From: Plantibacter auratus
GTDB taxonomy: Bacteria > Actinomycetota > Actinomycetes > Actinomycetales > Microbacteriaceae
Direction: 5' to 3'
Assembly (NCBI RefSeq): GCF_050587365.1
Contig: NZ_JBOBFV010000001.1
Coordinates: forward strand, 372,001-436,000
DNA length: 64,000 bases
The position numbers and the translations under genes are program-made. A model generated the notes under the pieces. It was not told the DNA's origin, did not search any database, and saw nothing but the letters and a program-made list of their open reading frames with translations. Positions 18,138 to 27,352 of this stretch are shown piece after piece. Within the stretch, counting starts at the first letter, position 1; each line of letters starts with the position of its first letter.

Positions 18138-18158
18138 GCGACCGACCGGTCCCCTCGT

Positions 18159-19514
18159 CTAGAGCATCTCCAGGTTGCTGGCCAACTCGAAGGGGGTCAC
18201 CTGGGCCCGGTACTCGTGCCATTCCTGTCGCTTGTTCAGCAGGACGTAGTTGAACACCTGCTCGCCGAGCGTCTCCGCCACGAGTTCGGAACCCTCCATC
18301 AGGCTGACCGCGCGATCGAGGCTGGCGGGCAGGGCGTTGTATCCCAGTGCCCGACGCTCGGTGTCGGAGAGGGTCCAGACGTTGTCCTCAGCCTCCGGCG
18401 GGAGCTCGTAGCCCTCCTCGATGCCCTTCAGCCCAGCGGCGAGCATGAGCGAGAAGGCGAGGTACGGGTTGGCGGCGGAGTCGATGGCGCGGTACTCGAC
18501 CCGAGCGCTCTGGCCCTTGTTGGGCTTGTACAGCGGCACGCGCACGAGTGCGGAGCGGTTGTTGTGGCCCCAGCAGACGAAGCTCGGGGCCTCGGACAGC
18601 TTGTTCGGACCGACGCCACCCCAGAGTCGCTTGTAGGAGTTCACGAACTGGTTCGTCACCGCGGTGATCTCCGGAGCGTGCGTCAGGAGTCCGGCGATGA
18701 ACTGCCGGCCCGTCTTCGAGAGCTGGTACTGCGCACCCGCCTCGTAGAAGGCGTTCGAGTCGCCCTCGAACAACGACATGTGCGTGTGCATGCCGCTGCC
18801 GGGCTGGTGGACGAGCGGCTTCGGCATGAACGTCGCGTAGACGCCCTGCTCGATCGCCACCTCCTTCACGACGGTGCGGAAGGTCATGATGTTGTCGGCC
18901 GTCGTCAGGGCGTCGGCGTATCGCAGGTCGATCTCGTTCTGGCCGGGGCCCGCCTCATGGTGGCTGAACTCGACGGAGATCCCGAGGTCCTCGAGCATCC
19001 GGACGGAACGTCGACGGAAGTCGTGCGCGGTGCCACCGGGCACGTTGTCGAAGTAGCCCGCGGAGTCGACCGGCTCCGGTCCGTCGACGCCGTACTGCGA
19101 GGACTTCAGCAGGTAGAACTCGATCTCGGGGTGCGTGTAGAACGTGAACCCCATATCGGCGGCCTTCGCCAGGGTGCGCTTCAAGACGTTCCGCGGGTCG
19201 GCGACGGCGGGCTGGCCGTCAGGCGTCGTGATGTCGCAGAACATGCGCGCCGTCGGGTCGATCTCGCCGCGCCACGGCAGGATCTGGAAGGTCGTCGGAT
19301 CGGGGTGGGCCAGGAGGTCCGACTCGTAGGAGCGGCTGAGCCCCTCGATCGCCGATCCGTCGAAGCCGAGGCCCTCGGAGAACGCGCCTTCCACTTCGGC
19401 CGGGGCGATCGCGACGGACTTGAGCGTCCCGACGACATCGGTGAACCACAGCCGGACGAACTTGACGCCCCGCTCCTCGATCGTGCGGAGAACGAAGTCG
19501 CGCTGCTTATCCAT
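18159..19514 (-). CDS. glnA2: Glutamine synthetase-like protein, GlnA2 type
   Basis: 451 aa with the full GSI catalytic set (GFDGSAIEG, PEIEFYLL, FMPKPLVHQPGSGMHTH, NNRSALVRVP). The loop that carries the adenylylation tyrosine in GlnA reads GYELPPEAED and lacks the Asn/Asp-Leu-Tyr-Asp/Glu-Leu form, so GlnE control is doubtful. GlnA2 proteins of Mycobacterium and Streptomyces are non-essential, and some act on other amines; which substrate is used here cannot be read from the sequence. The ATG at 19514 has GAGGGG just upstream; a longer in-frame extension has no ribosome site. glnE follows after 21 bases. Confidence 0.93.
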   Translation of the reverse strand: MDKQRDFVLRTIEERGVKFVRLWFTDVVGTLKSVAIAPAEVEGAFSEGLGFDGSAIEGLSRSYESDLLAHPDPTTFQILPWRGEIDPTARMFCDITTPDGQPAVADPRNVLKRTLAKAADMGFTFYTHPEIEFYLLKSSQYGVDGPEPVDSAGYFDNVPGGTAHDFRRRSVRMLEDLGISVEFSHHEAGPGQNEIDLRYADALTTADNIMTFRTVVKEVAIEQGVYATFMPKPLVHQPGSGMHTHMSLFEGDSNAFYEAGAQYQLSKTGRQFIAGLLTHAPEITAVTNQFVNSYKRLWGGVGPNKLSEAPSFVCWGHNNRSALVRVPLYKPNKGQSARVEYRAIDSAANPYLAFSLMLAAGLKGIEEGYELPPEAEDNVWTLSDTERRALGYNALPASLDRAVSLMEGSELVAETLGEQVFNYVLLNKRQEWHEYRAQVTPFELASNLEML

Positions 19515-19611
19515 CTGCCCCTCTTCCTTCGGCCGGCGGCCCGTGTCTAGGCTACTGGCTCCGTCCCCGTTCCCGCTCATCAGCGCGCGCCGGGCGTGGG
19601 CGATCCACGGC

Positions 19612-21579
19612 TCACCACCAGGCCAGGACGAAGAGTGCGGTCCAGCCGGCCGTCGCCGCCCACAGTAATGAGAGGGCGGCGATCCGCAGCCGCGATCCAC
19701 GGTGGGCCCCTTGCCAGACGGGCACCAGCCCGAGGCAACTCACGAGGAGGGCGATGGAGAGCCACGGCAAGGCGGCGGGCACCCCGACGAGAGCGATCGC
19801 CGGACTCGACGCAGCCGCGCGGACGAGCACGACGGCTCCTCCGATCGCCCACGTCGCTCCGAACACCGGAGCGATCCCCAGCAGGAGCCCGTCCTGGACC
19901 GGCTGGCGCCGAAGCGCCTGGGTGATCAACCGGTAGCCCCACGCCACGGACCATCCGATGGCCACGAGCCCGAACAGGATGGGCAGCACCAGTAGCAGCC
20001 ACCCGCCACCGGTGTCCGACGAGGTCTGCTCGGCCCATCGCGGGCTCGCCGCGACATCGGCTCGATCGACGACGGCGACGGCCGCGTCGTCGGCGTCGCA
20101 GAGCGCCGCCCGATAGCTCGCCGGATCGCTGAGCCACGCGCGCACCGCGACCCGCGCGCACGCACTGCTGACCGATGGGACGGCTCCCGACCCGGGGAAG
20201 ACCGCCACGAGGGCGTCCGCCGTGCTGTCGGCGACGGGGACGACGAGGGCGGCGGCCTGTTCCGGTGCGCTGAGCACGAGGACCGACGCCCCGATCGCTC
20301 CCGGCGGCGGCGTCGCACCCACGGCGAACGAGGAGCAGGCGGCGGCCGCGACGTCCTCCAGCAACGTCGGCGTGGTGACCTCCGCGTCCGGGCGTTCGAT
20401 CGCCCCAGGCCAGCCGGTCGTCGAACACCCGAGCACGCGGTCGAGGATGCCTTCGGGGTCGGTCAGCTGGGCGATCGCATCGTTCGCCACAGGATCCAGC
20501 ACCGTGCTGTCGCCGTCCGCGACCGAGCTCAGGAGCACCGGGAGTGCCGCCTGGGCGGTGGGATCGGACAAGGCGTGTGAGGCGATCGCCAGGAGCGCGT
20601 CGCCACCGAGGGTGATCGGCCGCGGTCCGGAGGTGCGGTGCGGTTCGGCGACGAGCGCGTCGGTGGCGGCGGTGAGGATCCCCACCGAACGTGAGACCTC
20701 GGTCGGCGCGGTGTCCGGGGTCGCGGACTCCGCTTCCTCGGCGGCGGCGGCCTGTGGTGCCGCCGGCGGGGACGGAACGGGACCCTGCGGCTCGACGCCG
20801 CGCGCACGGACGACGGCCAGGGCGGCCGCCACACCGCCCGCGGAGACGATCCCGGGTGCACCCAGGTCGGGGCCGTCGAGGACGACGCCGTCGACGCCAC
20901 CCGGATCGACGTCGGGGGCTGCGAGGGCCACGCCGGCCGACGAGCCCACGGCCAGGATGGTCCATCGCGCGTAGCCCAGCTGCTGCCGGAGGTCGCGGAG
21001 GTCCGCCGCCGCAGGCGCGACGCCGAAGTCGCTCGGCACGATGCCGTCCTCCTGCCAGGCCGCGGCGCAGGAGGCGAAGGCCGTGCCGATCGCGGTGACG
21101 CGCGCTGCGCGGTCCCCGTCAGCGCCGAGCGACGCGCGGATGGCGGCGGTCGCCGACGCACAGTCGAGCGACGGCGTGGCGTCGCGACCGCCCCGGCGTT
21201 CGACGAACACCACGTCGCGGTCGGCGGCAAGCCCGCCCTCGACCGCGAGCTGCTGGATGTCGAGCGTCGAGAGCGCCGACCCGCCGGCGAGGTAGACGAG
21301 CGGCGATCGCCCGGTCTCGAGGGCGGCCGGTACGAGCACGTACGGCAGGGTCGCCTCCGCCGAGTCCGGCACCGCGCGCGACAGGGGCACCGTCAACACG
21401 CCGCAGCGGGAACCACCGGGCACCGCGGTGACGCACTCGGCGGTAGTGACCTCGGCGGCGACCGTCGGCGCTGCACCGGCTGGCGACGTCGGCATGAGGA
21501 GGAGTCCGAGGGTGAGGGCCGCGACGGCACCTCGTCCGACGGCGATCGGTCGCCTCCGCGGACGGTCGATCCTGTGCAT
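19612..21579 (-). CDS. Secreted alpha/beta-hydrolase-like protein with C-terminal membrane domain
   Basis: 655 aa. A signal peptide (about 1-37, ending AGA-AP) leads to an external domain resembling TAP-type peptidases: early disulfide region (Cys49, Cys59), VYLAGG (95-100), DRDVVFVERRG and a nucleophile elbow GSSAG (Ser214). The rest of the domain is Ala/Pro-rich with an internal low-complexity stretch, and I could not recognise the usual Asp and His of the triad. About four membrane helices follow (from about 527 to the end). Fusion of the hydrolase domain to a polytopic membrane tail is unusual. Start by ATG with a G-rich ribosome site. Activity and substrate are unknown. Confidence 0.7.
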   Translation of the reverse strand: MHRIDRPRRRPIAVGRGAVAALTLGLLLMPTSPAGAAPTVAAEVTTAECVTAVPGGSRCGVLTVPLSRAVPDSAEATLPYVLVPAALETGRSPLVYLAGGSALSTLDIQQLAVEGGLAADRDVVFVERRGGRDATPSLDCASATAAIRASLGADGDRAARVTAIGTAFASCAAAWQEDGIVPSDFGVAPAAADLRDLRQQLGYARWTILAVGSSAGVALAAPDVDPGGVDGVVLDGPDLGAPGIVSAGGVAAALAVVRARGVEPQGPVPSPPAAPQAAAAEEAESATPDTAPTEVSRSVGILTAATDALVAEPHRTSGPRPITLGGDALLAIASHALSDPTAQAALPVLLSSVADGDSTVLDPVANDAIAQLTDPEGILDRVLGCSTTGWPGAIERPDAEVTTPTLLEDVAAAACSSFAVGATPPPGAIGASVLVLSAPEQAAALVVPVADSTADALVAVFPGSGAVPSVSSACARVAVRAWLSDPASYRAALCDADDAAVAVVDRADVAASPRWAEQTSSDTGGGWLLLVLPILFGLVAIGWSVAWGYRLITQALRRQPVQDGLLLGIAPVFGATWAIGGAVVLVRAAASSPAIALVGVPAALPWLSIALLVSCLGLVPVWQGAHRGSRLRIAALSLLWAATAGWTALFVLAWW

Positions 21580-21683
21580 GTTCCCCCCGCTCGAGCTTCA
21601 TCGCTCGGCCCATCCTGGCGGATCACACCACGCCTGCGGAAGAGGGCTGACCCGCAATCCGCTCGCGTTGCGACCCGGGTGGC

Positions 21684-21869
21684 TCAGTCCTCGGCAGCCT
21701 CGTCGGCGTCCCACTTCGCGCTGTTGGCACGCAGTCGCTCGAGTGCGTGCGAGGCCTCCGCAGCCGTCTCGAAGGGACCGACGCGGTCGACGACACTCGA
21801 CTCGAAGCCGAACTCGACCTGACCGGTCTTCGTGTTGTACCAGTACTGCTCGGATGGTTCCTTCGCCAC
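21684..21869 (-). CDS. Small conserved SPOR-like protein
   Basis: 61 aa. The sequence runs from VAKEPSEQYWYNTKTGQVEF through an alpha-helical half (AAEASHALERLRANSAKW) to an acidic tail. Similar proteins are annotated as SPOR-domain containing in Microbacteriaceae, but the length is below a full SPOR domain. The GTG at 21869 is preferred because it has AGGGGAG upstream; the longer frame beginning at 21917 would overlap the divergent map gene. No catalytic residues are evident; role unknown. Confidence 0.7.
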   Translation of the reverse strand: MAKEPSEQYWYNTKTGQVEFGFESSVVDRVGPFETAAEASHALERLRANSAKWDADEAAED

Positions 21870-21890
21870 GGCGCGTCTCCCCTGCTCGGT

Positions 21891-21896
21891 TAGGCT
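21891..21896 (+). promoter_or_regulatory. -10 box of leaderless map promoter
   Basis: TAGGCT ends seven bases before the map ATG. No Shine-Dalgarno is present in that interval. Confidence 0.6.
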
Positions 21897-21903
21897 TGAT
21901 CCT

Positions 21904-22806
21904 ATGCCTTTCGACACCGCAGGTCACCTGATCCCCGGTCGCGTCGGCCGCCCCCGATCGGTGCCGGAGACGATCGTCCGCCCCGAGTACGTCGGCCGCG
22001 CCGCACCGGCCACCGACACCCGGGGCGACCTGTATTCGGCTGAGGAGATCGAACGCATCCGGATCGCCGGGACCATCGCCGCCGATGCGATCCAGGCCGT
22101 CGGCGCGGCGGTCCGCCCCGGGGTGACCACCGATGAACTGGACGCCGTCGGACACGCGTTCGTCATCGGTGAGGGCGCCTATCCGTCGACGCTCGGGTAC
22201 CGCGGCTACCCCAAGTCGATCTGCAGTTCGGTCAACGAGGTCGTCTGCCACGGCATCCCCGACGACACCGCCTTGCGCGAGGGTGACCTCGTGAACATCG
22301 ACATCACCGCCTACCTCGACGGCGTGCACGGCGACAGCAACGTGACCTTCCTCGTCGGCGACGTCGCCGACGACACCCGTCTCCTCGTCGAGCGCACCCG
22401 GGAAGCCCTCAACCGAGGTATCAAGGCCGTCGCCCCCGGCCGGCAGATCAACGTCATCGGTCGTGCGATCGAGTCCTACGCGAAGCGGTTCGGGTACGGG
22501 GTCGTCCGCGACTTCACGGGCCACGGTGTCGGCCGGTCCTTCCACTCGGGGCTGATCGTCCCCCACTACGACGCCGCGCCGCTGTACGACACGGTGATGG
22601 AGCCGGGCATGGTGTTCACGATCGAGCCGATGCTCACGATCGGCTCCCAGGACTGGGAGCAGTGGGACGACGACTGGACGGTCACGACCCGCGACCGGTC
22701 GTTGACCGCGCAGTTCGAGCACACGCTCGTCGTCACCGAACGCGGGGCCGAGGTCTTGACCCTTCCGAGCACGATCGACACCGCCGCAGCGCCCGCGGCG
22801 CTCTAG
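21904..22806 (+). CDS. map: Type I methionine aminopeptidase
   Basis: 300 aa. It removes the initiator methionine from new proteins. The five metal ligands are visible in order: Asp in NIDITAYLDG, Asp in HGDSNVTF, His in GHGVGRSFHSG, Glu in TIEPML and Glu in QFEHTLVVTERG. An N-terminal extension of about 40 residues before the catalytic domain is typical of one actinobacterial MetAP class. The ATG is fixed by the leaderless promoter. Its TAG stop forms part of the next gene's -10 box. Confidence 0.96.
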   Translation: MPFDTAGHLIPGRVGRPRSVPETIVRPEYVGRAAPATDTRGDLYSAEEIERIRIAGTIAADAIQAVGAAVRPGVTTDELDAVGHAFVIGEGAYPSTLGYRGYPKSICSSVNEVVCHGIPDDTALREGDLVNIDITAYLDGVHGDSNVTFLVGDVADDTRLLVERTREALNRGIKAVAPGRQINVIGRAIESYAKRFGYGVVRDFTGHGVGRSFHSGLIVPHYDAAPLYDTVMEPGMVFTIEPMLTIGSQDWEQWDDDWTVTTRDRSLTAQFEHTLVVTERGAEVLTLPSTIDTAAAPAAL

Positions 22807-22809
22807 GCT
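22804..22809 (+). promoter_or_regulatory. -10 box of leaderless ppgK promoter, overlapping the map stop codon
   Basis: TAGGCT includes the TAG stop of map and is followed by six bases and the ppgK ATG. Confidence 0.55.
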
Positions 22810-22815
22810 GGACGC

Positions 22816-23592
22816 ATGACGAACGCAGCTCCCCGGTCCGCCGTCGGCATCGATATCGGAGGGACCGGCATCAAAGGTGCGGTCGTCGATCTCACGACGG
22901 GTGCCCTCCTCACCGATCGGGTGAAGATCCCCACGCCGAAGGGTGGCGAGCCGAAGGACATCGTCGTGACGGTGCGGGAGGTGCTCGAGCAGCTGTCTCC
23001 GGCCTCCGACGGACTCCCGCTCGGCGTCTGCTTCCCCGCGATCGTCCGCAACGGCCGGACGATGTCCGCGGCGAACGTCTCCGACGCCTGGATCGGCCTC
23101 GAGGCCGAGCAGCTGTTCGAGCAGGGCCTCGGGCGTGAGATCACCTTCGTGAACGACGCCGACGCGGCCGGTTACGCCGAGACCGAGTTCGGCGCGGCCA
23201 AGGGCGCCAGCGGTCTCACGATCCTGACGACCCTCGGTACCGGCATCGGCACTGCGCTCATCTACAACCGCACGTTGATCCCGAACGCTGAACTCGGGCA
23301 CCTGGAGATCGACGGCAAGGACGCCGAGACGCGGGCGTCCTACGCGGTCAAGGAGCGCGAGGACCTGAGCTGGGAGAAGTGGGCCAAGCGCCTCCAGAAG
23401 TACTACGAGCGCCTCGAGTTCCTCTTCTCGCCCGATCAGTTCGTGGTGGGCGGCGGCGTGTCCAAGCACGCGGACCACTTCCTGCCGCTCCTGAAGCTCG
23501 ACACCCCGATCATCCCCGCCGTGCACCGTAACAACGCGGGCATCCTCGGCGCAGCCGCGCTCGCCGCCGGCCCCGCCGAACGCATCGCCTGA
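22816..23592 (+). CDS. ppgK: Polyphosphate glucokinase (ROK family)
   Basis: 258 aa. It phosphorylates glucose with polyphosphate (or ATP) in the cytoplasm. The N-terminal phosphate motif GIDIGGTGIKGAVVD, the FVNDADAAGYAE catalytic aspartate region, the LGTGIGTALI motif and GHLEIDGKDAE are visible. The length and the DLSWEKWAKRLQKYYERLE segment fit PpgK rather than ATP-dependent ROK glucokinases, which have a CXCGXXGC zinc site that is absent here. It begins nine bases after map. Confidence 0.93.
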   Translation: MTNAAPRSAVGIDIGGTGIKGAVVDLTTGALLTDRVKIPTPKGGEPKDIVVTVREVLEQLSPASDGLPLGVCFPAIVRNGRTMSAANVSDAWIGLEAEQLFEQGLGREITFVNDADAAGYAETEFGAAKGASGLTILTTLGTGIGTALIYNRTLIPNAELGHLEIDGKDAETRASYAVKEREDLSWEKWAKRLQKYYERLEFLFSPDQFVVGGGVSKHADHFLPLLKLDTPIIPAVHRNNAGILGAAALAAGPAERIA

Positions 23593-23630
23593 GCACTGCG
23601 GGGCGCGCTGCGGCGGTGCCGTGCTGAGGT

Positions 23631-24003
<373 letters not shown>

Positions 24004-24069
24004 GGAGACGAGTCTACCGGCCCGTGACAGCGGCCGCGGACCGCCGGTGTCGTGCAGCCGGCGTCCGGC

Positions 24070-24831
24070 TCAGATGAGGCCGGACTCGTCCGTCCGGACG
24101 ACGATCGCGGCGCACTCCGGGCACTGCACGACCTCTTCGGACGGTGCGGCGCGGACGGCCTGGAGGTCGTTGCCGGTGAGCGACATCTTGCATGCTCCGC
24201 AGGTGCCGGCGCGGAACAGTGCTGCACCGATACCGCCGCGGGCGCGGCGCTGGTCGTAGAGGGCCAGGAGGTCGGCGGGGATGCCGGGTGCGAGTGACTC
24301 GCGGTCGGCGGTGAGTCGTGCCCGTTCGGCCTCGAGTTCGACGAGTGCGGCGTCGCGCTTGGCGACGACCTCGTCGAGGAGTTCCTGGAGTCCGGCGCGC
24401 TCGGCGTCGACCTGGGCGACGGCGTCCTCCGCGGCCTCCACCCGCTCCATGACGTTCAGCTGGATCTCCTCGAGGTTGTTCTGCCGGTTCTGCAACGAGG
24501 CGATCTCGCTCTGCAGCGCTTCGACGTCCTTGACGGAGGTCGACGACTGCAGACGGTCGGCGTCGCGCTTCATGCGGGCCGCGACGACGGCGACGTCCGA
24601 CTCGATGCGCCCGAGCTCGGTCTGTGCGTCGTCGCGGACGCCGACCCGCTCCAGGCGACGGAGGCGGACGGTCTCGATCTCGGCCTGGAGCTGCGCGATG
24701 CGCGCGGCCTCGGGGAGGTTCGCCGCGCGGTGGGCGGTGCGCTGCACGCCGGTGTCGATGCTCTGCAGGGTGAGCAACGTCTTCTGGTCTGCTGGGCTGG
24801 CTTTCACGTCTGTTCCAAACTCTCGACTCAT
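24070..24831 (-). CDS. Coiled-coil zinc-ribbon protein (CT398/DUF164 type)
   Basis: 253 aa. An N-terminal and central long alpha-helical coiled coil (about 30-190) is followed by a C-terminal zinc ribbon with two pairs of cysteines: CGAC and CPEC, 23 residues between the pairs. Proteins of this type regularly sit next to Nif3 genes in actinobacteria; their role is not defined. The ATG at 24831 lies 20 bases after nif3. An in-frame GTG at 24807 with a better-placed GGAAC site is an alternative start. Confidence 0.85.
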   Translation of the reverse strand: MSREFGTDVKASPADQKTLLTLQSIDTGVQRTAHRAANLPEAARIAQLQAEIETVRLRRLERVGVRDDAQTELGRIESDVAVVAARMKRDADRLQSSTSVKDVEALQSEIASLQNRQNNLEEIQLNVMERVEAAEDAVAQVDAERAGLQELLDEVVAKRDAALVELEAERARLTADRESLAPGIPADLLALYDQRRARGGIGAALFRAGTCGACKMSLTGNDLQAVRAAPSEEVVQCPECAAIVVRTDESGLI

Positions 24832-24851
24832 CACCCTACCGGCCGCGCCGA

Positions 24852-25670
24852 CTACTGGGTGACGACGAAGTCCCACGGGTCGGTACGCAGCTCGCTGACC
24901 CGGACGTCGAGTCCAGGGAGCTCTCGTCGGAGCGCGTCGGCGGCCCCCTCCAGCCACAGCCACTCGCTCGCCCAGTGGGAGAGGTCGACGAGGGCCGGCC
25001 CGCCGCCGAGGAGTGCCTGTTCCCGGGCCTCGGACGCCGGGTGATGGCGGAGGTCGGCCGTGATGTACACGTCGGCCGCGCGGACCGCGGGGTGGGACAG
25101 GAGCGAGTCACCCGCTCCCCCGCAGAGCGCGATCCTCCGGACGGCCTGGTCGTAGTCGCCGGAGGCACGGACCCCGGTGGCGGTCGCCGGCAGGATCTCG
25201 GCGAGGGCACGCGCGATCGCGCCGAGCGTCGTCTCCTCCGGGAGGTCGCCGACCCGACCCAGCCCGGTCAGGCCGTCGGCGGCAGGGACGATCGGAGCCG
25301 GGTCGTGCAGGCCGAGCCGCTGCGCGAGGACGTCCGAGGTCCCGTCGACGACGACGTCGGCGTTGGTGTGTGCGGCGATGAGTCCGGCGCCGCCACGGAT
25401 CAGGCGCGTGATGAGCGACCCCTTGTACCGGTCACCCGCCACGGTCGTGACACCACGCATCAGCAGCGGGTGGTGGACCAGCAGCAGACCGTCGGGGCGC
25501 TCGAGCACCTCGTCGACGGTCACGCCGACCGCGTCGACCGCCAGGAGCACATGCCCGACCGGCTGGTCCGGGTCGCCGACGAGGAGCCCCGGGGCGTCCC
25601 AGTCCTCGGCTCCGGACAGTGGCCAGAGGCGCTCGACGACCGTGTTGACCTGACGCAGGGTTCTCATCAC
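24852..25670 (-). CDS. Nif3-like dinuclear metal-centre protein (YbgI/DUF34 type)
   Basis: 272 aa. Metal-binding residues of the family are present: HHPLL (about 66-70), AAHTNAD (about 99-105) and the C-terminal region with a DLSHWASEW turn. Members form a toroidal hexamer with two metals per subunit; the function is disputed (GTP cyclohydrolase-like, metal insertion or stress roles have been proposed). A GTG start is chosen because the TAGGAT -10 box is exactly six bases upstream; the next codon is ATG. It is co-directional with the zinc-ribbon gene, 20 bases away. Confidence 0.9.
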   Translation of the reverse strand: MMRTLRQVNTVVERLWPLSGAEDWDAPGLLVGDPDQPVGHVLLAVDAVGVTVDEVLERPDGLLLVHHPLLMRGVTTVAGDRYKGSLITRLIRGGAGLIAAHTNADVVVDGTSDVLAQRLGLHDPAPIVPAADGLTGLGRVGDLPEETTLGAIARALAEILPATATGVRASGDYDQAVRRIALCGGAGDSLLSHPAVRAADVYITADLRHHPASEAREQALLGGGPALVDLSHWASEWLWLEGAADALRRELPGLDVRVSELRTDPWDFVVTQ

Positions 25671-25676
25671 CCGGCA

Positions 25677-25682
25677 ATCCTA
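25677..25682 (-). promoter_or_regulatory. -10 box of leaderless nif3 promoter
   Basis: TAGGAT on the minus strand is six bases from the GTG start codon. Confidence 0.55.
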
Positions 25683-25703
25683 ACCAGGCACCCGCGAGCA
25701 CGC

Positions 25704-26321
25704 TCAGGGGCGCAGGACGAGCATGATCGCGAGGGCGATCATGACGACCGCGATCGCGACGTCGAGGATGCGCCAGGCCACGGGCTTCGCGAAGACGCCG
25801 CGGAGCAACCGAGCGCCGTACCCCAGAGCGGTGAACCACAGGATGCTCCCGAGCACAGCGCCTGCGGCGAACCACCAGCGTCCGGCCTCGCCGTGCGTGT
25901 TCGCGATCGAGCCGAGGAGGAGCACGGTGTCGAGGTACACGTGGGGGTTCAGCCAGGTGAGGCCGATGACGGTGAGCACCGCCGCCCTGAGTGAGAGGCC
26001 GTTGCCACCGCGGTCGGCGGCGAGACCGGACGGGGCGAGCGCACGGCGTGCGGCCAGCAGACCGTAGCCGAGCAGGAAGGCCGCGCCGGCCCAACGGAGG
26101 ACGACGAGGACCACGGGGAACCGCTCCACGACGAAGCCGATGCCGCTGACCCCGGCGATGATGAGCACCGCGTCCGAAAGTGCGCACACGAGGACGACCG
26201 GCAGGACGTTCTCGCGCCGGATGCCCTGCCGGAGGACGAAGGCGTTCTGGGCGCCGATGGCCACGATGAGTGAGAGGCCGAGGCCGAGGCCCGCGATCGC
26301 GGCCTGCAGTGCGGAGGTCAT
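25704..26321 (-). CDS. argO: LysE/ArgO family amino acid exporter
   Basis: 205 aa with about six membrane helices. The N-terminal AIGAQNAFVLRQGIRRENV and central TWLNPHVYLDTVLLLGS motifs are the conserved LysE/ArgO signatures. It exports basic amino acids (lysine and/or arginine), protecting against excess intracellular pools. It is divergent from the LysR-type gene at 26390 with only 68 bases between, the classic LysG/LysE or ArgP/ArgO arrangement. The start is fixed by a TACGGT -10 box six bases upstream. Confidence 0.92.
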   Translation of the reverse strand: MTSALQAAIAGLGLGLSLIVAIGAQNAFVLRQGIRRENVLPVVLVCALSDAVLIIAGVSGIGFVVERFPVVLVVLRWAGAAFLLGYGLLAARRALAPSGLAADRGGNGLSLRAAVLTVIGLTWLNPHVYLDTVLLLGSIANTHGEAGRWWFAAGAVLGSILWFTALGYGARLLRGVFAKPVAWRILDVAIAVVMIALAIMLVLRP

Positions 26322-26327
26322 CCTCCG

Positions 26328-26333
26328 ACCGTA
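26328..26333 (-). promoter_or_regulatory. -10 box of leaderless argO promoter
   Basis: TACGGT on the minus strand is six bases from the argO ATG, within the 68-base divergent region shared with lysG. Confidence 0.55.
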
Positions 26334-26377
26334 GGAGGCGCAGCATGATGAATCCAGTTCAATATTCTGATGAATCG

Positions 26378-26383
26378 TAAGAT
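26378..26383 (+). promoter_or_regulatory. -10 box of leaderless lysG promoter
   Basis: TAAGAT lies six bases before the first of two consecutive ATG codons of the LysR-type gene, in a locally AT-rich stretch. Confidence 0.6.
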
Positions 26384-26389
26384 CCTCTT

Positions 26390-27289
26390 ATGATGGATTT
26401 CCACTTCGAGCAACTGCGGGCCTTCGTCGCCGCCGTCGATCACGGCACCTTCGAGTCGGCCGCCCGGGAGCTGATGGTCACGCCGTCGGCGATCAGTCAA
26501 CGCATCAAGGCCCTCGAGCAGAGCGTCGGACGGGTCCTCCTGCTCCGGACCAAACCGATCACCATCACGGCGTCAGGTGAGATCGTGCTCCGCCTCGGCC
26601 GCGCGGTGCACCTGCTCGGTCACGACGCGGCGCTCGAGTTGCACGCCGACGACCCGCTCACGCCGGCCACCCCGGCGGTGATCCCGATCGTCGTGAACGC
26701 CGACTCCCTCGCCACCTGGCTGCTGCCCGTGCTGGCGGACGTCGCCGCACGGGAGTCGATCGTCTTCGACCTCGCTCGCGAGGACCAGGACCATTCGACC
26801 GACCTCCTCCGTGCGGGCAGCGTCATGGCCGCGGTCACGTCGAACGCCGAGCCGGTCCAGGGCTGTACGGTGCGGCCTCTCGGCCGGATGCGTTACCGAC
26901 CGATGGCGGCACCCGCGTTCGCGACGCGCTGGTTCGAGGACGGGGCGACCGCTCAGGCGCTCACCGCAGCGCCCGTCGTCGTGTTCGACCGGAAGGACGA
27001 TCTCCAGGACGCCTACCTCCGACGACGTGGTGTCGACCCCGCCGACCCGCCGCGACACCATGTTCCGGCCTCGGCGGACTTCGCGACCGCCGTCGGCCTC
27101 GGTCTCGGCTGGGGCATGCTCCCGGACGCGCAGTCCGACGCGCCGCTGCGCCGGGGCGAGCTCGTCGTGCTCGACGACACGGGCGGCGTCGACGTCCCGC
27201 TGTTCTGGCAGCAGTGGCGACTCCACTCCCGGCTGCTCGAGCTCGTCACGACGGCGGTGGTCGACGCGGCCCGATCCACGCTGCACTGA
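26390..27289 (+). CDS. lysG: LysR-family regulator of the ArgP/LysG type
   Basis: 299 aa. The N-terminal winged helix-turn-helix (about 1-60) reads FEQLRAFVAAVDHGTFESAARELMVTPSAISQRIKALEQ, and a periplasmic-binding-like effector domain follows. The sequence and the divergent argO gene point to a sensor of basic amino acids that switches the exporter on. The operator is presumably in the 68-base region between them. Two ATGs lie in tandem; the first is favoured by the -10 spacing. Confidence 0.9.
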   Translation: MMDFHFEQLRAFVAAVDHGTFESAARELMVTPSAISQRIKALEQSVGRVLLLRTKPITITASGEIVLRLGRAVHLLGHDAALELHADDPLTPATPAVIPIVVNADSLATWLLPVLADVAARESIVFDLAREDQDHSTDLLRAGSVMAAVTSNAEPVQGCTVRPLGRMRYRPMAAPAFATRWFEDGATAQALTAAPVVVFDRKDDLQDAYLRRRGVDPADPPRHHVPASADFATAVGLGLGWGMLPDAQSDAPLRRGELVVLDDTGGVDVPLFWQQWRLHSRLLELVTTAVVDAARSTLH

Positions 27290-27352
27290 ACGACTGCCGA
27301 GAGGTCCCGGAGAAGGTGCACCGGGCACGCACGACGGTGCAAGGATGGAGCA

